NCBI GenBank assembly: GCA_030425425.1
Contig: JAUIAO010000058.1
Coordinates: 1 to 37,050, forward strand
Length of the DNA: 37,050 nt
Source: Bacteroidia bacterium
GTDB lineage: Bacteria; Bacteroidota; Bacteroidia; Cytophagales; Cyclobacteriaceae
Direction of reading: 5' to 3'
The notes beneath the pieces are model-generated. The model made no database searches. It saw nothing but the letters and a program-made list of their open reading frames with translations, and was not told where the DNA came from. Shown piece by piece: positions 9,197-17,188 of the stretch (position 1 is its first letter; each line of letters starts with the position of its first letter). The translations under genes were made by a program, and so were the position numbers.

Positions 9197-11395
9197 ATGA
9201 TGAAAATTATACAAATGATTCAACGATTCTTGTTTACAACATTATTCTTTGGATTTCTAACTCTTGCCAATGGGCAAGAAGGCTTTAGAGATACTTCCCT
9301 TAGCAATGAAGTCCGGGCGCAGAAATTAGTAGGTATGTTAACTCTGGAAGAGAAGGTGTCTCAGATGATGAATTCTACTCCAGCGATTGACCGGCTGGGA
9401 ATTCCACCCTACGATTGGTGGAACGAAGCACTCCATGGAATTGGCAGGTCTGGAAAAGCAACAGTTTTTCCACAGGCAATTGCATTGGGAGCTACATTTG
9501 ATGAGGAATTGGTCAAAGATGTGGCCATTGCTATCTCAGGTGAGGCTCGAGCGATATACAATGCGTCTTCATCAAAAGGATTTTATCATAAGTATAATGG
9601 ACTGACATTTTGGACACCAAACGTCAATATTTTTCGTGATCCTCGCTGGGGACGGGGACAGGAAACCTATGGAGAGGATCCTTTTTTAATGAGTAGGCTA
9701 GGAGTAGCTTTTGTAGAAGGATTACAAGGAGATGACCCGAAGTACCTCAAAACTGCTGCTTGTGCGAAGCACTTTGCCGTCCACAGTGGACCTGAGAAGT
9801 TGAGGCATGAATTCAATGCCATATCAAATAAACAAGATTTACATGAAACCTATCTTCCGGCTTTTGAGGCCTTGGTTAACGCCGATGTAGAGGCCATTAT
9901 GTGCGCTTACAATCGAACCAATGGTGAAGCTTGTTGTGCCAGTAATACCCTCCTTCAGGATATATTGATAGACGATTGGGGTTTTGATGGTCATATCCTG
10001 ACCGATTGCGGAGCGATCGAGGATTTCTACTCAGAAAATGGTCATCATATATCAAAAGATGCAGCCGAAGCATCGGTATTGGCGGTAAAAAGTGGAGTAA
10101 GCCTGAATTGTGGTAGTTCATTTACAGCATTAATTGAAGCGGTGGAAAACGATTTGATCTCAGAAGCGGAAATAGATGAGGCGCTTGTTCAATTGCTGAT
10201 CACTCGTTTTGAGTTGGGGTTGTTTGATCCCAAAGGCGAAAATCCTTATGATGAATTAGGAGTTGAAGTAATCGATAGTGAGAAACATCGGGCGCTGGCC
10301 AGAGAAGCTGCTCAGAAATCGATTGTGTTACTGAAAAATAATGGCGTGCTTCCTTTAAAGAATGACCTTGGGCGATATTTCGTTACAGGACCAAATGCAG
10401 CAACTGTTGAGCCATTACTTGGCAACTATTATGGTATCAATCCTAATATGGTTACAGTTCTGGAAGGAATTACTGCGGCTGTGAAACCTGGAAGTCAGGT
10501 GCAGTACAGACAAGGAACTCTTTTAGATCGAGACAATATAAACCCTATGGACTGGGCTTCAGGAACTGCGAGAAGTTCGGATGTTACTTTCTACGTGATG
10601 GGGATCAGTGGATTGCTGGAAGGAGAGGAAGGAGCCTCTATCGCTTCACCGCATTTTGGAGATAGATTAGAATATGATCTACCACAAAATCAAATTGATT
10701 ATTTAAAGAAATTAAAAGCTAAAAGTGACCGTCCCGTGGTGGCCATAGTGATGGGAGGATCCCCGATGAATCTGGCTGAAGTTCATGAACTGGCGGATGC
10801 GGTGCTTTTGGCATGGTATCCGGGTGAAGAAGGCGGAAATGCGATTGCCGACATTGTATTTGGAAAAACCTCACCTTCTGGTAAACTGCCGGTTACCTTT
10901 CCTAAATCCTTAGATCAGCTTCCGGCCTATGAAGATTACTCTATGAAAGGCCGTACCTATAAGTATATGGTAGAAGAGCCATTGTATCCGTTCGGATTTG
11001 GATTGACCTACACGCAGTTTGAATATACTGATTTGATGCTAAGCAAAACAAAAATCAAAAAAGACGAATCGGTATCGGTAAAAGTTACGATTTCGAATAA
11101 GGGAAATTTTGTATCAGATGAAGTGGTGCAATTGTATTTGACCGATTTAGAAGCTTCCTTCAGTGCTCCTTTTTTCAGCTTAAAATCCATTAAGAAGGTA
11201 CGGATAGAGCCAGGAGATCAGCAGGAATTGACTTTTATGATAACACCAGATATGTTGAAAATGGTAAATGAGGATGGTGAGAAAGTGATTGAAAAAGGAA
11301 AGTACCGAATCAGTGTAGGAGGATCTCTTCCTTCCGGTAGATCATTGGATTTGGGAGCTTCAAAATTTGTGCAAGCAGACTTAAACGTTAAATAA
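9197..11395 (+). CDS. GH3 beta-xylosidase
   Basis: Exported GH3 exo-enzyme, most likely a beta-xylosidase trimming xylo-oligosaccharides from the non-reducing end. Residues 1-26 are a signal peptide ending LANGQ; Met1, Met2 and Met7 are all possible starts and keep the signal. The catalytic barrel has YDWWNEALHG, PNVNIFRDPRWGRGQETYGEDP and KHFAVHSGPE. The nucleophile is Asp270 in HILTDCGAI, a pattern seen in GH3 xylosidases rather than in typical beta-glucosidases. The alpha/beta sandwich and a C-terminal fibronectin-III-like domain (from about 610) complete the usual architecture; 732 aa is normal. It is the first gene of the rightward operon, under the shared operator. Confidence 0.93.
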   Translation: MMKIIQMIQRFLFTTLFFGFLTLANGQEGFRDTSLSNEVRAQKLVGMLTLEEKVSQMMNSTPAIDRLGIPPYDWWNEALHGIGRSGKATVFPQAIALGATFDEELVKDVAIAISGEARAIYNASSSKGFYHKYNGLTFWTPNVNIFRDPRWGRGQETYGEDPFLMSRLGVAFVEGLQGDDPKYLKTAACAKHFAVHSGPEKLRHEFNAISNKQDLHETYLPAFEALVNADVEAIMCAYNRTNGEACCASNTLLQDILIDDWGFDGHILTDCGAIEDFYSENGHHISKDAAEASVLAVKSGVSLNCGSSFTALIEAVENDLISEAEIDEALVQLLITRFELGLFDPKGENPYDELGVEVIDSEKHRALAREAAQKSIVLLKNNGVLPLKNDLGRYFVTGPNAATVEPLLGNYYGINPNMVTVLEGITAAVKPGSQVQYRQGTLLDRDNINPMDWASGTARSSDVTFYVMGISGLLEGEEGASIASPHFGDRLEYDLPQNQIDYLKKLKAKSDRPVVAIVMGGSPMNLAEVHELADAVLLAWYPGEEGGNAIADIVFGKTSPSGKLPVTFPKSLDQLPAYEDYSMKGRTYKYMVEEPLYPFGFGLTYTQFEYTDLMLSKTKIKKDESVSVKVTISNKGNFVSDEVVQLYLTDLEASFSAPFFSLKSIKKVRIEPGDQQELTFMITPDMLKMVNEDGEKVIEKGKYRISVGGSLPSGRSLDLGASKFVQADLNVK

Positions 11396-11398
11396 AAA

Positions 11399-12556
11399 AT
11401 GAAAATTATTGGACTAAAAAGTATTGTAATTGTAGCCGCACTGGTTGGGGTTATTGGTTGTCAGAATGCCCAGAAAGCAGATTCCTCCAATTCAGAGGAA
11501 GCCAAGGTAACATTAAGGTCAACATTTCAGGATGATTTCCTAATTGGGACAGCTCTAAGTGCTGGACAAATTATGGGGAATAATGAACTGGAGTCTGAGT
11601 TGATTGCAAGGGAATTTAATTGTGTGACACCAGAAAACGTCATGAAATTCATGTTGATTCACCCACAACCTGACTCATTCAATTTTGAGCTACCGGATAA
11701 ATTGGTGGCCCTTGCAGAGAAGAACGATCAGGAAGTTATTGGTCATACATTGGCATGGCATAGTCAGGTACCCAATTGGCTATTTGAAGACGAAAATGGA
11801 GAGTTGGTAGATTCTCTCACACTTTATTCCAGAATGAAAGAACATATCGATATGGTTGTGGGAAGATACAAGGGTAGAATAAAAGGCTGGGATGTGCTGA
11901 ATGAAGCACTTAATGAAGATGGCTCTTTCCGTAATTCGAAGTTTTATCAAATTTCGGGTACAGGCTATATCTATAAAGCCTTTGAGTATGCCAATGCTGC
12001 TGATCCTGAAATGGAACTATATTATAATGATTATAACATGCACAATCAGGCAAAGGTGGATGGCGCTGTGAGAATTGCTAAAATGCTTCAGGATCGAGGG
12101 ATTCGAATTGATGGCATTGGAATGCAGGGTCACTGGTCGCTCAATTACCCATCACAGGAACAGCTGGAATCTAGTATTAAAAAGATTTCTGATCTGGGAC
12201 TTCAAGTCATGATTACGGAACTAGATATTGATGTGCTTCCTAATCCATATAACATTACCGGAGCAAACATCAGTGACAATTTTAAGGCAAGTAAGGAGGC
12301 CAACCCATATGTTGATGGATTACCCGATTCCGTTAACCAGCTGCATGCGAATAAGTATGAATCTTTGTTCAAAATCTTCTACAAATACAAAGACAACATT
12401 GATAGGGTAACATTCTGGGGCGTACATGATGGGCACTCCTGGAAGAACAATTGGCCGGCTCGTGGTAGAACGAACTACTGTCTGATTTTTGATAGACAAT
12501 ATCAGCCAAAACTGGCCTATGAAAAGATTATCGCCATAGGTGAGGAAAAAGAATAA
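11399..12556 (+). CDS. GH10 endo-beta-1,4-xylanase lipoprotein
   Basis: Cuts the xylan backbone. The 385-aa protein begins with a lipoprotein signal (lipobox VIGC, Cys21), so it is probably displayed on an outer membrane face. A single GH10 barrel follows. The region CVTPENVMKF, the HTLAWHSQVPNW segment, acid/base Glu169 in WDVLNEAL and nucleophile Glu274 in MITELDIDVLP are all present. No carbohydrate-binding module is attached. It starts 3 bases after the GH3 stop, so the two are one operon. As the only endo-acting backbone enzyme in the window it is the probable first step of the pathway. Confidence 0.96.
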   Translation: MKIIGLKSIVIVAALVGVIGCQNAQKADSSNSEEAKVTLRSTFQDDFLIGTALSAGQIMGNNELESELIAREFNCVTPENVMKFMLIHPQPDSFNFELPDKLVALAEKNDQEVIGHTLAWHSQVPNWLFEDENGELVDSLTLYSRMKEHIDMVVGRYKGRIKGWDVLNEALNEDGSFRNSKFYQISGTGYIYKAFEYANAADPEMELYYNDYNMHNQAKVDGAVRIAKMLQDRGIRIDGIGMQGHWSLNYPSQEQLESSIKKISDLGLQVMITELDIDVLPNPYNITGANISDNFKASKEANPYVDGLPDSVNQLHANKYESLFKIFYKYKDNIDRVTFWGVHDGHSWKNNWPARGRTNYCLIFDRQYQPKLAYEKIIAIGEEKE

Positions 12557-12628
12557 ATGAATTTCACAGGATTAAGTAAAACGAATAATCCGTACTTCAC
12601 CAATTCAGAGATGGATGCTGTGAAATAA
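12557..12628 (+). CDS. Possible 23-aa leader or remnant ORF
   Basis: An ATG directly abutting the GH10 stop opens a 23-codon frame (begins MNFTGLSKTN, ends EMDAVK). It could be a small leader, a remnant of a lost gene in the operon, or chance. Nothing in it is recognised. Confidence 0.15.
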   Translation: MNFTGLSKTNNPYFTNSEMDAVK

Positions 12629-12640
12629 TAAACGAAAAAT

Positions 12641-12674
12641 ACCTAAGGCCACATGTACAGCATCTGTGGTAGGT
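12641..12674 (+). other. Hairpin before the symporter gene
   Basis: The arms accta...ccaca (12641-12653) and tgtggtaggt (12665-12674) pair with a 3-base bulge around an 11-base loop. No T run follows, so it is not a classical terminator. It ends 10 bases before the transporter start and could stabilise or modulate the operon transcript at this point. Confidence 0.35.
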
Positions 12675-12684
12675 CTCATTAATA

Positions 12685-14151
12685 ATGAATATGAATAGTT
12701 CAACAAAAATTTCGACGCTTGAAAAGGTAGGATACAGTTTAGGTGACCTGGCGGCCAATTTGGTTTTCCAAACATTGGTAACCTACCTCGCTTATTTCTA
12801 CACTGATATATACGGGCTGGATACAGGCGATGCTTCGGTAATCATTCTGACGGTTGGATTGATTGCCGCATTTGTATTTAATCCGATTATTGGAATTCTG
12901 GCTGATAGAACGCGTTCAAGATGGGGGAAATTCAGACCCTGGATTTTGTTTACTGCTGTTCCACTTGGGGTAGTTGCTCTATTAGCCTTCAGCACCCCTG
13001 ATTTCGCTTACAAAGGGAAGTTTATTTATGCTGCAATTACATACACATTACTACTACTATTGTATGCGGCCAATAATCTTCCATATTCTGCCCTAAGTGG
13101 TGTGATCACCGGAAATATGGCAGAACGTAACAGTGTCTCATCTTATCGATTTGTGGCGGTTATGTTTGCTCAGTTTTTCGTTCAGGTCTTTATGTATCCG
13201 CTGATACTCTCTGTAGGAGATGGAGATAAAGCTGTAGGAATAGAGAGGGTGATGACCTGGTTAGCGATCATAGGTACAGTCATGTTACTCATAACCTTCT
13301 TCACCACAAAAGAGCGAATTATACCATCAGAAGATCAAAAGTCGAGTTTAAAAAGTGACTTGACAGATTTATTTGGAAACACACCCTGGGTGATCATTTT
13401 GATCTGCACTACGTTAATTTTTGTCACCTTGGCAATGAAGGGTGGGGCTTATGTCTATTATTTCGAAAACTACGTAGATGGAGCAGCTTTGGCTGCTTTT
13501 CTTAACCCATTATTGAAAAGTCTTTCCAATATGGGATTGAACTTCTTTGGGGAAGATCCGGTCTCAGCGGGTTTTGGTTTGTTCAACGCTGGTGGAATCA
13601 TTTTCATGATCGTTGGCATTACAATTTCAAAACGACTTGCAGATAAATATGGAAAACGAGATGTGTTTGCCAGTGCCCTTTTCATTTCCACCGTATTCAT
13701 TCTACTATTTGTTGTTTTTCCGGCTACTTCGGTGGGTTGGATGTATTTATCACAGATTTTTCATGGATTTTTCTATGGAATTACCATTCCATTGCTTTGG
13801 GCGATGATTGCAGATGTGGCTGATTACTCTGAATGGAAAAATAACCGTCGTGCAACCGCAATAGTATTTTCTGCAATGATGATCGGGTTGAAGGGTGGAC
13901 TCAGTATTGGTGGAGCAATGGTGGCCTCAATCTTAGGATTCTATGACTATGTGCCATTGGAGAAGATTGATTCAAGTTTCCAAGGGCAGCCTGAGAGTGC
14001 TATTATAGGAACAAAATTGTTGGTAAGTGTGTACCCGTCAATTCCATTCTTCATTTGTGTAGGACTGTTGTTTTTCTATGTGATCAATAAGAGAATGGAG
14101 ACGCAAATTGAAATTGAACTTAACGAAAGAAGAGCTAAACAAGATGTCTGA
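12685..14151 (+). CDS. GPH-family (MFS) glycoside/pentoside/hexuronide symporter
   Basis: A 488-aa inner-membrane protein with about 12 hydrophobic segments and no signal peptide. The start KVGYSLGDLAANLVFQ and the loop motif DRTRSRWGKFRPW are diagnostic of the glycoside-pentoside-hexuronide:cation symporter family, as in XynB/XylP- and MelB-type carriers. In this operon it probably imports xylose, xylobiose or (aldouronic) xylo-oligosaccharides by cation symport. It overlaps the following GH43 gene by 8 bases. It is the only transporter in the locus, since no SusC/SusD or ABC genes are present here. Confidence 0.9.
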   Translation: MNMNSSTKISTLEKVGYSLGDLAANLVFQTLVTYLAYFYTDIYGLDTGDASVIILTVGLIAAFVFNPIIGILADRTRSRWGKFRPWILFTAVPLGVVALLAFSTPDFAYKGKFIYAAITYTLLLLLYAANNLPYSALSGVITGNMAERNSVSSYRFVAVMFAQFFVQVFMYPLILSVGDGDKAVGIERVMTWLAIIGTVMLLITFFTTKERIIPSEDQKSSLKSDLTDLFGNTPWVIILICTTLIFVTLAMKGGAYVYYFENYVDGAALAAFLNPLLKSLSNMGLNFFGEDPVSAGFGLFNAGGIIFMIVGITISKRLADKYGKRDVFASALFISTVFILLFVVFPATSVGWMYLSQIFHGFFYGITIPLLWAMIADVADYSEWKNNRRATAIVFSAMMIGLKGGLSIGGAMVASILGFYDYVPLEKIDSSFQGQPESAIIGTKLLVSVYPSIPFFICVGLLFFYVINKRMETQIEIELNERRAKQDV

Positions 14152-15187
14152 ATACCCACATATTAACTTCGATGAACTAAACAAAAAGGCGATTTCTGAG
14201 CCTTTAGTAAAGAATTTGTTTTTTGCAGATCCATCTGCCCATGTTTTCAATGGAAAAATTTACATCTACCCTTCACATGATATTGATGCGGGGGAAGCCT
14301 TTGATGACTTGGGTAGTCACTTTGCCATGGAAGATTTTCATGTTGTTTCTATGGATTCTGTCGGGAGTGAAGCTGTTGATCATGGTGTGGCCTTGCATGT
14401 TGACGAGGTGGAATGGGCTGAACGCCAAATGTGGGCACCCGATGCGCAGGAAAAGAATGGAAAGTATTATTTATTCTTTCCTGCAAAGGATTACGATGGT
14501 ATTTTTAGGATTGGTGTGGCTGTTGGTGATAGTCCTACAGGCCCATTTAAGCCACAGCGAGAAGCAATCAAGGGAAGTTATTCCATAGATCCGGCAGTTT
14601 TTAAAGATGATGACGGAAGTTGTTATATGTATTTCGGAGGGCTCTGGGGTGGTCAGCTACAACGTTGGAGGACAGGGACTTTCAATGGCCAACATCCAGA
14701 TAGCCCGACAGCTCACCTGCCAGAGGATCATGAGCAAGCTTTAATGCCTTTAGTAGCAAAAATGAACGACGACTTACTGGAGTTTTCCGAGAAGCCTAAA
14801 AAACTTATGATTATTGATGAAAATGGGCAGCCCTTATTGGCTGGGGATATCAACCGAAGATATTTTGAAGGTCCATGGATGCATAAGTATAAAAACAAGT
14901 ATTACTTTTCTTATTCCACTGGAGACTCACATTTTTTATGCTATGCGATAGGTGATAGCCCGTACGGTCCATTTACTTACAAGGGTAAAATCATGGAACC
15001 TGTAGTGGGTTGGACTACTCATCACTCTATTGTTGAGGTCGATGGAAAATGGTATTTATTTTACCACGATTCATCACTCTCGGGTGGCGTCACTCATTTG
15101 AGAAGTATCAAAGTAACTGAACTTAAATACAATTTGGATGGAACAATACAGACTATTGACCCATATCCTGGGATGAGAATTGTTTAG
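14144..15187 (+). CDS. Cytoplasmic GH43 beta-xylosidase/alpha-L-arabinofuranosidase
   Basis: A five-bladed beta-propeller GH43 enzyme of 347 aa. The three acidic residues of the family are visible: base Asp29 (FFADPSAHVFNGKIYIYPSHD), pKa modulator Asp149 (YSIDPAVFKDDDG) and acid Glu242 (RRYFEGPWMHKY). The start at 14144 (MSEYPHINFDEL) was chosen over an upstream TTG because it gives a compact N-terminus and an 8-base coupled overlap with the transporter. There is no signal peptide, so unlike most enzymes here it works inside the cell, presumably on the oligosaccharides the symporter brings in. Whether xylose or arabinose is released cannot be told from sequence. Its 3' end overlaps the convergent LacI gene by 35 bases. 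Confidence 0.9.
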   Translation: MSEYPHINFDELNKKAISEPLVKNLFFADPSAHVFNGKIYIYPSHDIDAGEAFDDLGSHFAMEDFHVVSMDSVGSEAVDHGVALHVDEVEWAERQMWAPDAQEKNGKYYLFFPAKDYDGIFRIGVAVGDSPTGPFKPQREAIKGSYSIDPAVFKDDDGSCYMYFGGLWGGQLQRWRTGTFNGQHPDSPTAHLPEDHEQALMPLVAKMNDDLLEFSEKPKKLMIIDENGQPLLAGDINRRYFEGPWMHKYKNKYYFSYSTGDSHFLCYAIGDSPYGPFTYKGKIMEPVVGWTTHHSIVEVDGKWYLFYHDSSLSGGVTHLRSIKVTELKYNLDGTIQTIDPYPGMRIV

Positions 15188-16223
15188 AAGACAAGTCCTT
15201 ACCATTCGAATTACCCTCTGTTAATCGCACCGAGGAACCCCTCACGATTAATTCGGTATCAAGGGTAATCACTTCACTCATGTGTTCTTTATTGTTCAGT
15301 ACATGTTCTGCTGCAATTTTTCCCATAAGAACTGGGGGTTGAGATATTGTGGTGAGTTGAGGATCAACGACCGACGAAATTGGGTCATTATTGAATCCGA
15401 CGACCCCTAAATCATTGGGAACATTAAGGCCCATTTCTTTTGCCAACTGAATGGTAATGACAGCTGTAGAGTCAATGGCAGCAAAAATTGCATCCGGGCG
15501 ATTCTCCTGCGTGAGTAATTTTCTGGCTATAGCAAGACTATTTTCTTCACTTAATGATGGAGCACTGGCAATAATGGATTCATCAATGTCTAATCCGTAT
15601 TTATTCAAGGCCGCTTTATACCCATCCAATCTTTGTTTAAATATGAGTTTACCTGTAGCTGTTATGTGTCCTATGCGCTTATAACCTTGTTTGATAAGAT
15701 GTTCAGTTGCAATAAATGCAGATTGAAAATTGTCAATAATCACCTTATCACCTTTAAATGCTGATGGTACCCTGTCTACAAAAACAAGTGGAACATTTCG
15801 GTTTTTAAATTGCTCCAGATGAGCGAAAGACTCAGTTTCAATAGCTAATGAAATGATGATTCCATCAACTCTACTATTGAACAGGTTATTCACTACCTGA
15901 ACTTCAAGATCATGTTGGTCATGTGTCTGTGATATAATGACATGGAAACCATGTTCTTGAGCCACTGATTCAATCCCTGAAATGAGGGACGCGAAAAATG
16001 GCTGATTAATCCATGTCACTACCACACCCAGCGTATGCGTTTTTTGGGTGCGAAGCTTTGCGGCTACAGAATTTACTTGAAAACCCTTTTCTCTGGCATA
16101 CGCCTGAATTTCCTGAGTTCTTTTTTTACTAATGCTTTTGTGTCCTTTCAGTGCTCTAGATACGGTTGACGGAGATACATTGAAATTCTTAGCTATATCA
16201 TAAATGGTAATATCGGTGCTCAT
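15153..16223 (-). CDS. LacI-family transcriptional regulator of the xylan locus
   Basis: A 356-aa DNA-binding regulator with an N-terminal LacI helix-turn-helix (ITIYDIAKNFNVSPSTVSRALKGHKSIS, residues 5-32) and a periplasmic-binding-protein-like sensor domain (LGVVVTWINQPFFASLISGIE, VDGIIISLA, PLVFVDR, GYKRIGHITA, PDAIFAAIDSTA, GVVGFNNDP). Family knowledge predicts repression released by a sugar or sugar-acid inducer; here a uronic acid or xylo-oligosaccharide is likely. It is transcribed divergently from the SDR-GH115 pair, and the operator at 16304-16322 lies in that intergenic space. The same sequence precedes GH67/GH3, so it probably controls both clusters and itself. Confidence 0.93.
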   Translation of the reverse strand: MSTDITIYDIAKNFNVSPSTVSRALKGHKSISKKRTQEIQAYAREKGFQVNSVAAKLRTQKTHTLGVVVTWINQPFFASLISGIESVAQEHGFHVIISQTHDQHDLEVQVVNNLFNSRVDGIIISLAIETESFAHLEQFKNRNVPLVFVDRVPSAFKGDKVIIDNFQSAFIATEHLIKQGYKRIGHITATGKLIFKQRLDGYKAALNKYGLDIDESIIASAPSLSEENSLAIARKLLTQENRPDAIFAAIDSTAVITIQLAKEMGLNVPNDLGVVGFNNDPISSVVDPQLTTISQPPVLMGKIAAEHVLNNKEHMSEVITLDTELIVRGSSVRLTEGNSNGKDLSSKQFSSQDMGQ

Positions 16224-16303
16224 TCCAAAAGTTGAGTTTGTTACAGGAATTTCGAAAATATATATGCAATATAAACTATATCGATAAACCTTATTAGATA
16301 TTG

Positions 16304-16322
16304 AACAATCGATTGCGTAAAT
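16304..16322. promoter_or_regulatory. LacI-type operator in the LacI/SDR divergent promoter
   Basis: The sequence aacaatcgattgcgtaaat is the exact reverse complement of 9152-9170. It is about 80 bases from the LacI start and 63 bases from the SDR start. A partial relative, tatatcgata, lies at about 16278-16287. Confidence 0.75.
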
Positions 16323-16333
16323 TGCCTGCTTTT

Positions 16334-16359
16334 GACTTTTAGTCTTAAAAGTCGTTTTT
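16334..16359 (+). terminator. Weak terminator-like hairpin upstream of the SDR gene
   Basis: The arms gactttt (16334-16340) and aaaagtc (16347-16353) close a 6-base loop and are followed by gttttt. The stem is short and AT-rich. It lies between the operator and the SDR start and could act as an attenuator or stop antisense transcription; it may also be chance. Confidence 0.3.
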
Positions 16360-16384
16360 GACTCAATTATCGAACTATTTTAAT

Positions 16385-17176
16385 ATGAATTTTAAAAATA
16401 AAACTGTTGTAGTGACCGGAGGAGCGGGAGTGCTTGGAAGTAGTATGGCTAAATGTTTTTATGAACTTGGTGCGAAAGTTATACTAATCGATAGGAATCA
16501 GGAAGCATTAGATGCGTTGGTAAATGAGCTGGAAGGTGTTGAGGGGATCGTGGGTGATGTGCTGGATACTTTAAATTTAACCAGCATTGCCGACGAAATA
16601 AAAAGTAAACATGGTGGTATAGATATCTTATTGAATGTTGCTGGAGGAAATATAGAAGGGGCAACCCAAAAAGAAGATCAGACAGTATTTGATATAGATC
16701 CACCTTTGATCGATAAGGCCATTGAACTCAATTTACACGGCAGTTTGTACCCATCATTGGTTTTTGGAAAGATTATGGCAGAATCAGGTGCGGGTTCTAT
16801 TGTTAATATTTCATCCATGGCCACTTACTCAGCGATAACCCGCGTGATGGGGTATTCTATTGCCAAATCAGGGGTGAATTCACTTACTCAATGGATGGCT
16901 TGCGAAATGGCTAGAAATTTTGGAGATAAGGTGCGTGTCAATGCGATTGCACCTGGTTTTTTTATTGGTAATCAGAATCGTAAACTGCTATTAAACCCAG
17001 ATGGTAGTCTGACGTCTCGAAGTGAGAAAGTGATCAATAAAACCCCGATGGGAAGATTTGGTACCATCGATGAACTGAATGGAGCAGTTAAATTTCTTTG
17101 TTCTGATGAAGCTTCTTTTGTTACCGGTGCAGTGATTCCAATTGACGGTGGTTTTTCAGCTTTCAGTGGGGTTTAA
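16385..17176 (+). CDS. SDR oxidoreductase, probable D-mannonate oxidoreductase (fructuronate reductase)
   Basis: A 263-aa classical short-chain dehydrogenase/reductase. It has the nucleotide-binding TGGAGVLG (11-18), NVAGG (84-88), the catalytic Ser143/Ser144 with Tyr157-x3-Lys161 (YSIAK), and a C-terminal FVTGAVIPIDGGFSAF. Start 16385 (MNFKNKTVVVTGG) is preferred to the TTG at 16358, which adds a non-conserved tail. Similar SDRs in uronate loci reduce D-fructuronate to D-mannonate, replacing the unrelated UxuB. The presence of uxuA in the same presumed regulon supports that role by inference. It is followed 12 bases later by GH115. Confidence 0.82.
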   Translation: MNFKNKTVVVTGGAGVLGSSMAKCFYELGAKVILIDRNQEALDALVNELEGVEGIVGDVLDTLNLTSIADEIKSKHGGIDILLNVAGGNIEGATQKEDQTVFDIDPPLIDKAIELNLHGSLYPSLVFGKIMAESGAGSIVNISSMATYSAITRVMGYSIAKSGVNSLTQWMACEMARNFGDKVRVNAIAPGFFIGNQNRKLLLNPDGSLTSRSEKVINKTPMGRFGTIDELNGAVKFLCSDEASFVTGAVIPIDGGFSAFSGV

Positions 17177-17188
17177 TCTGTAAAAATC

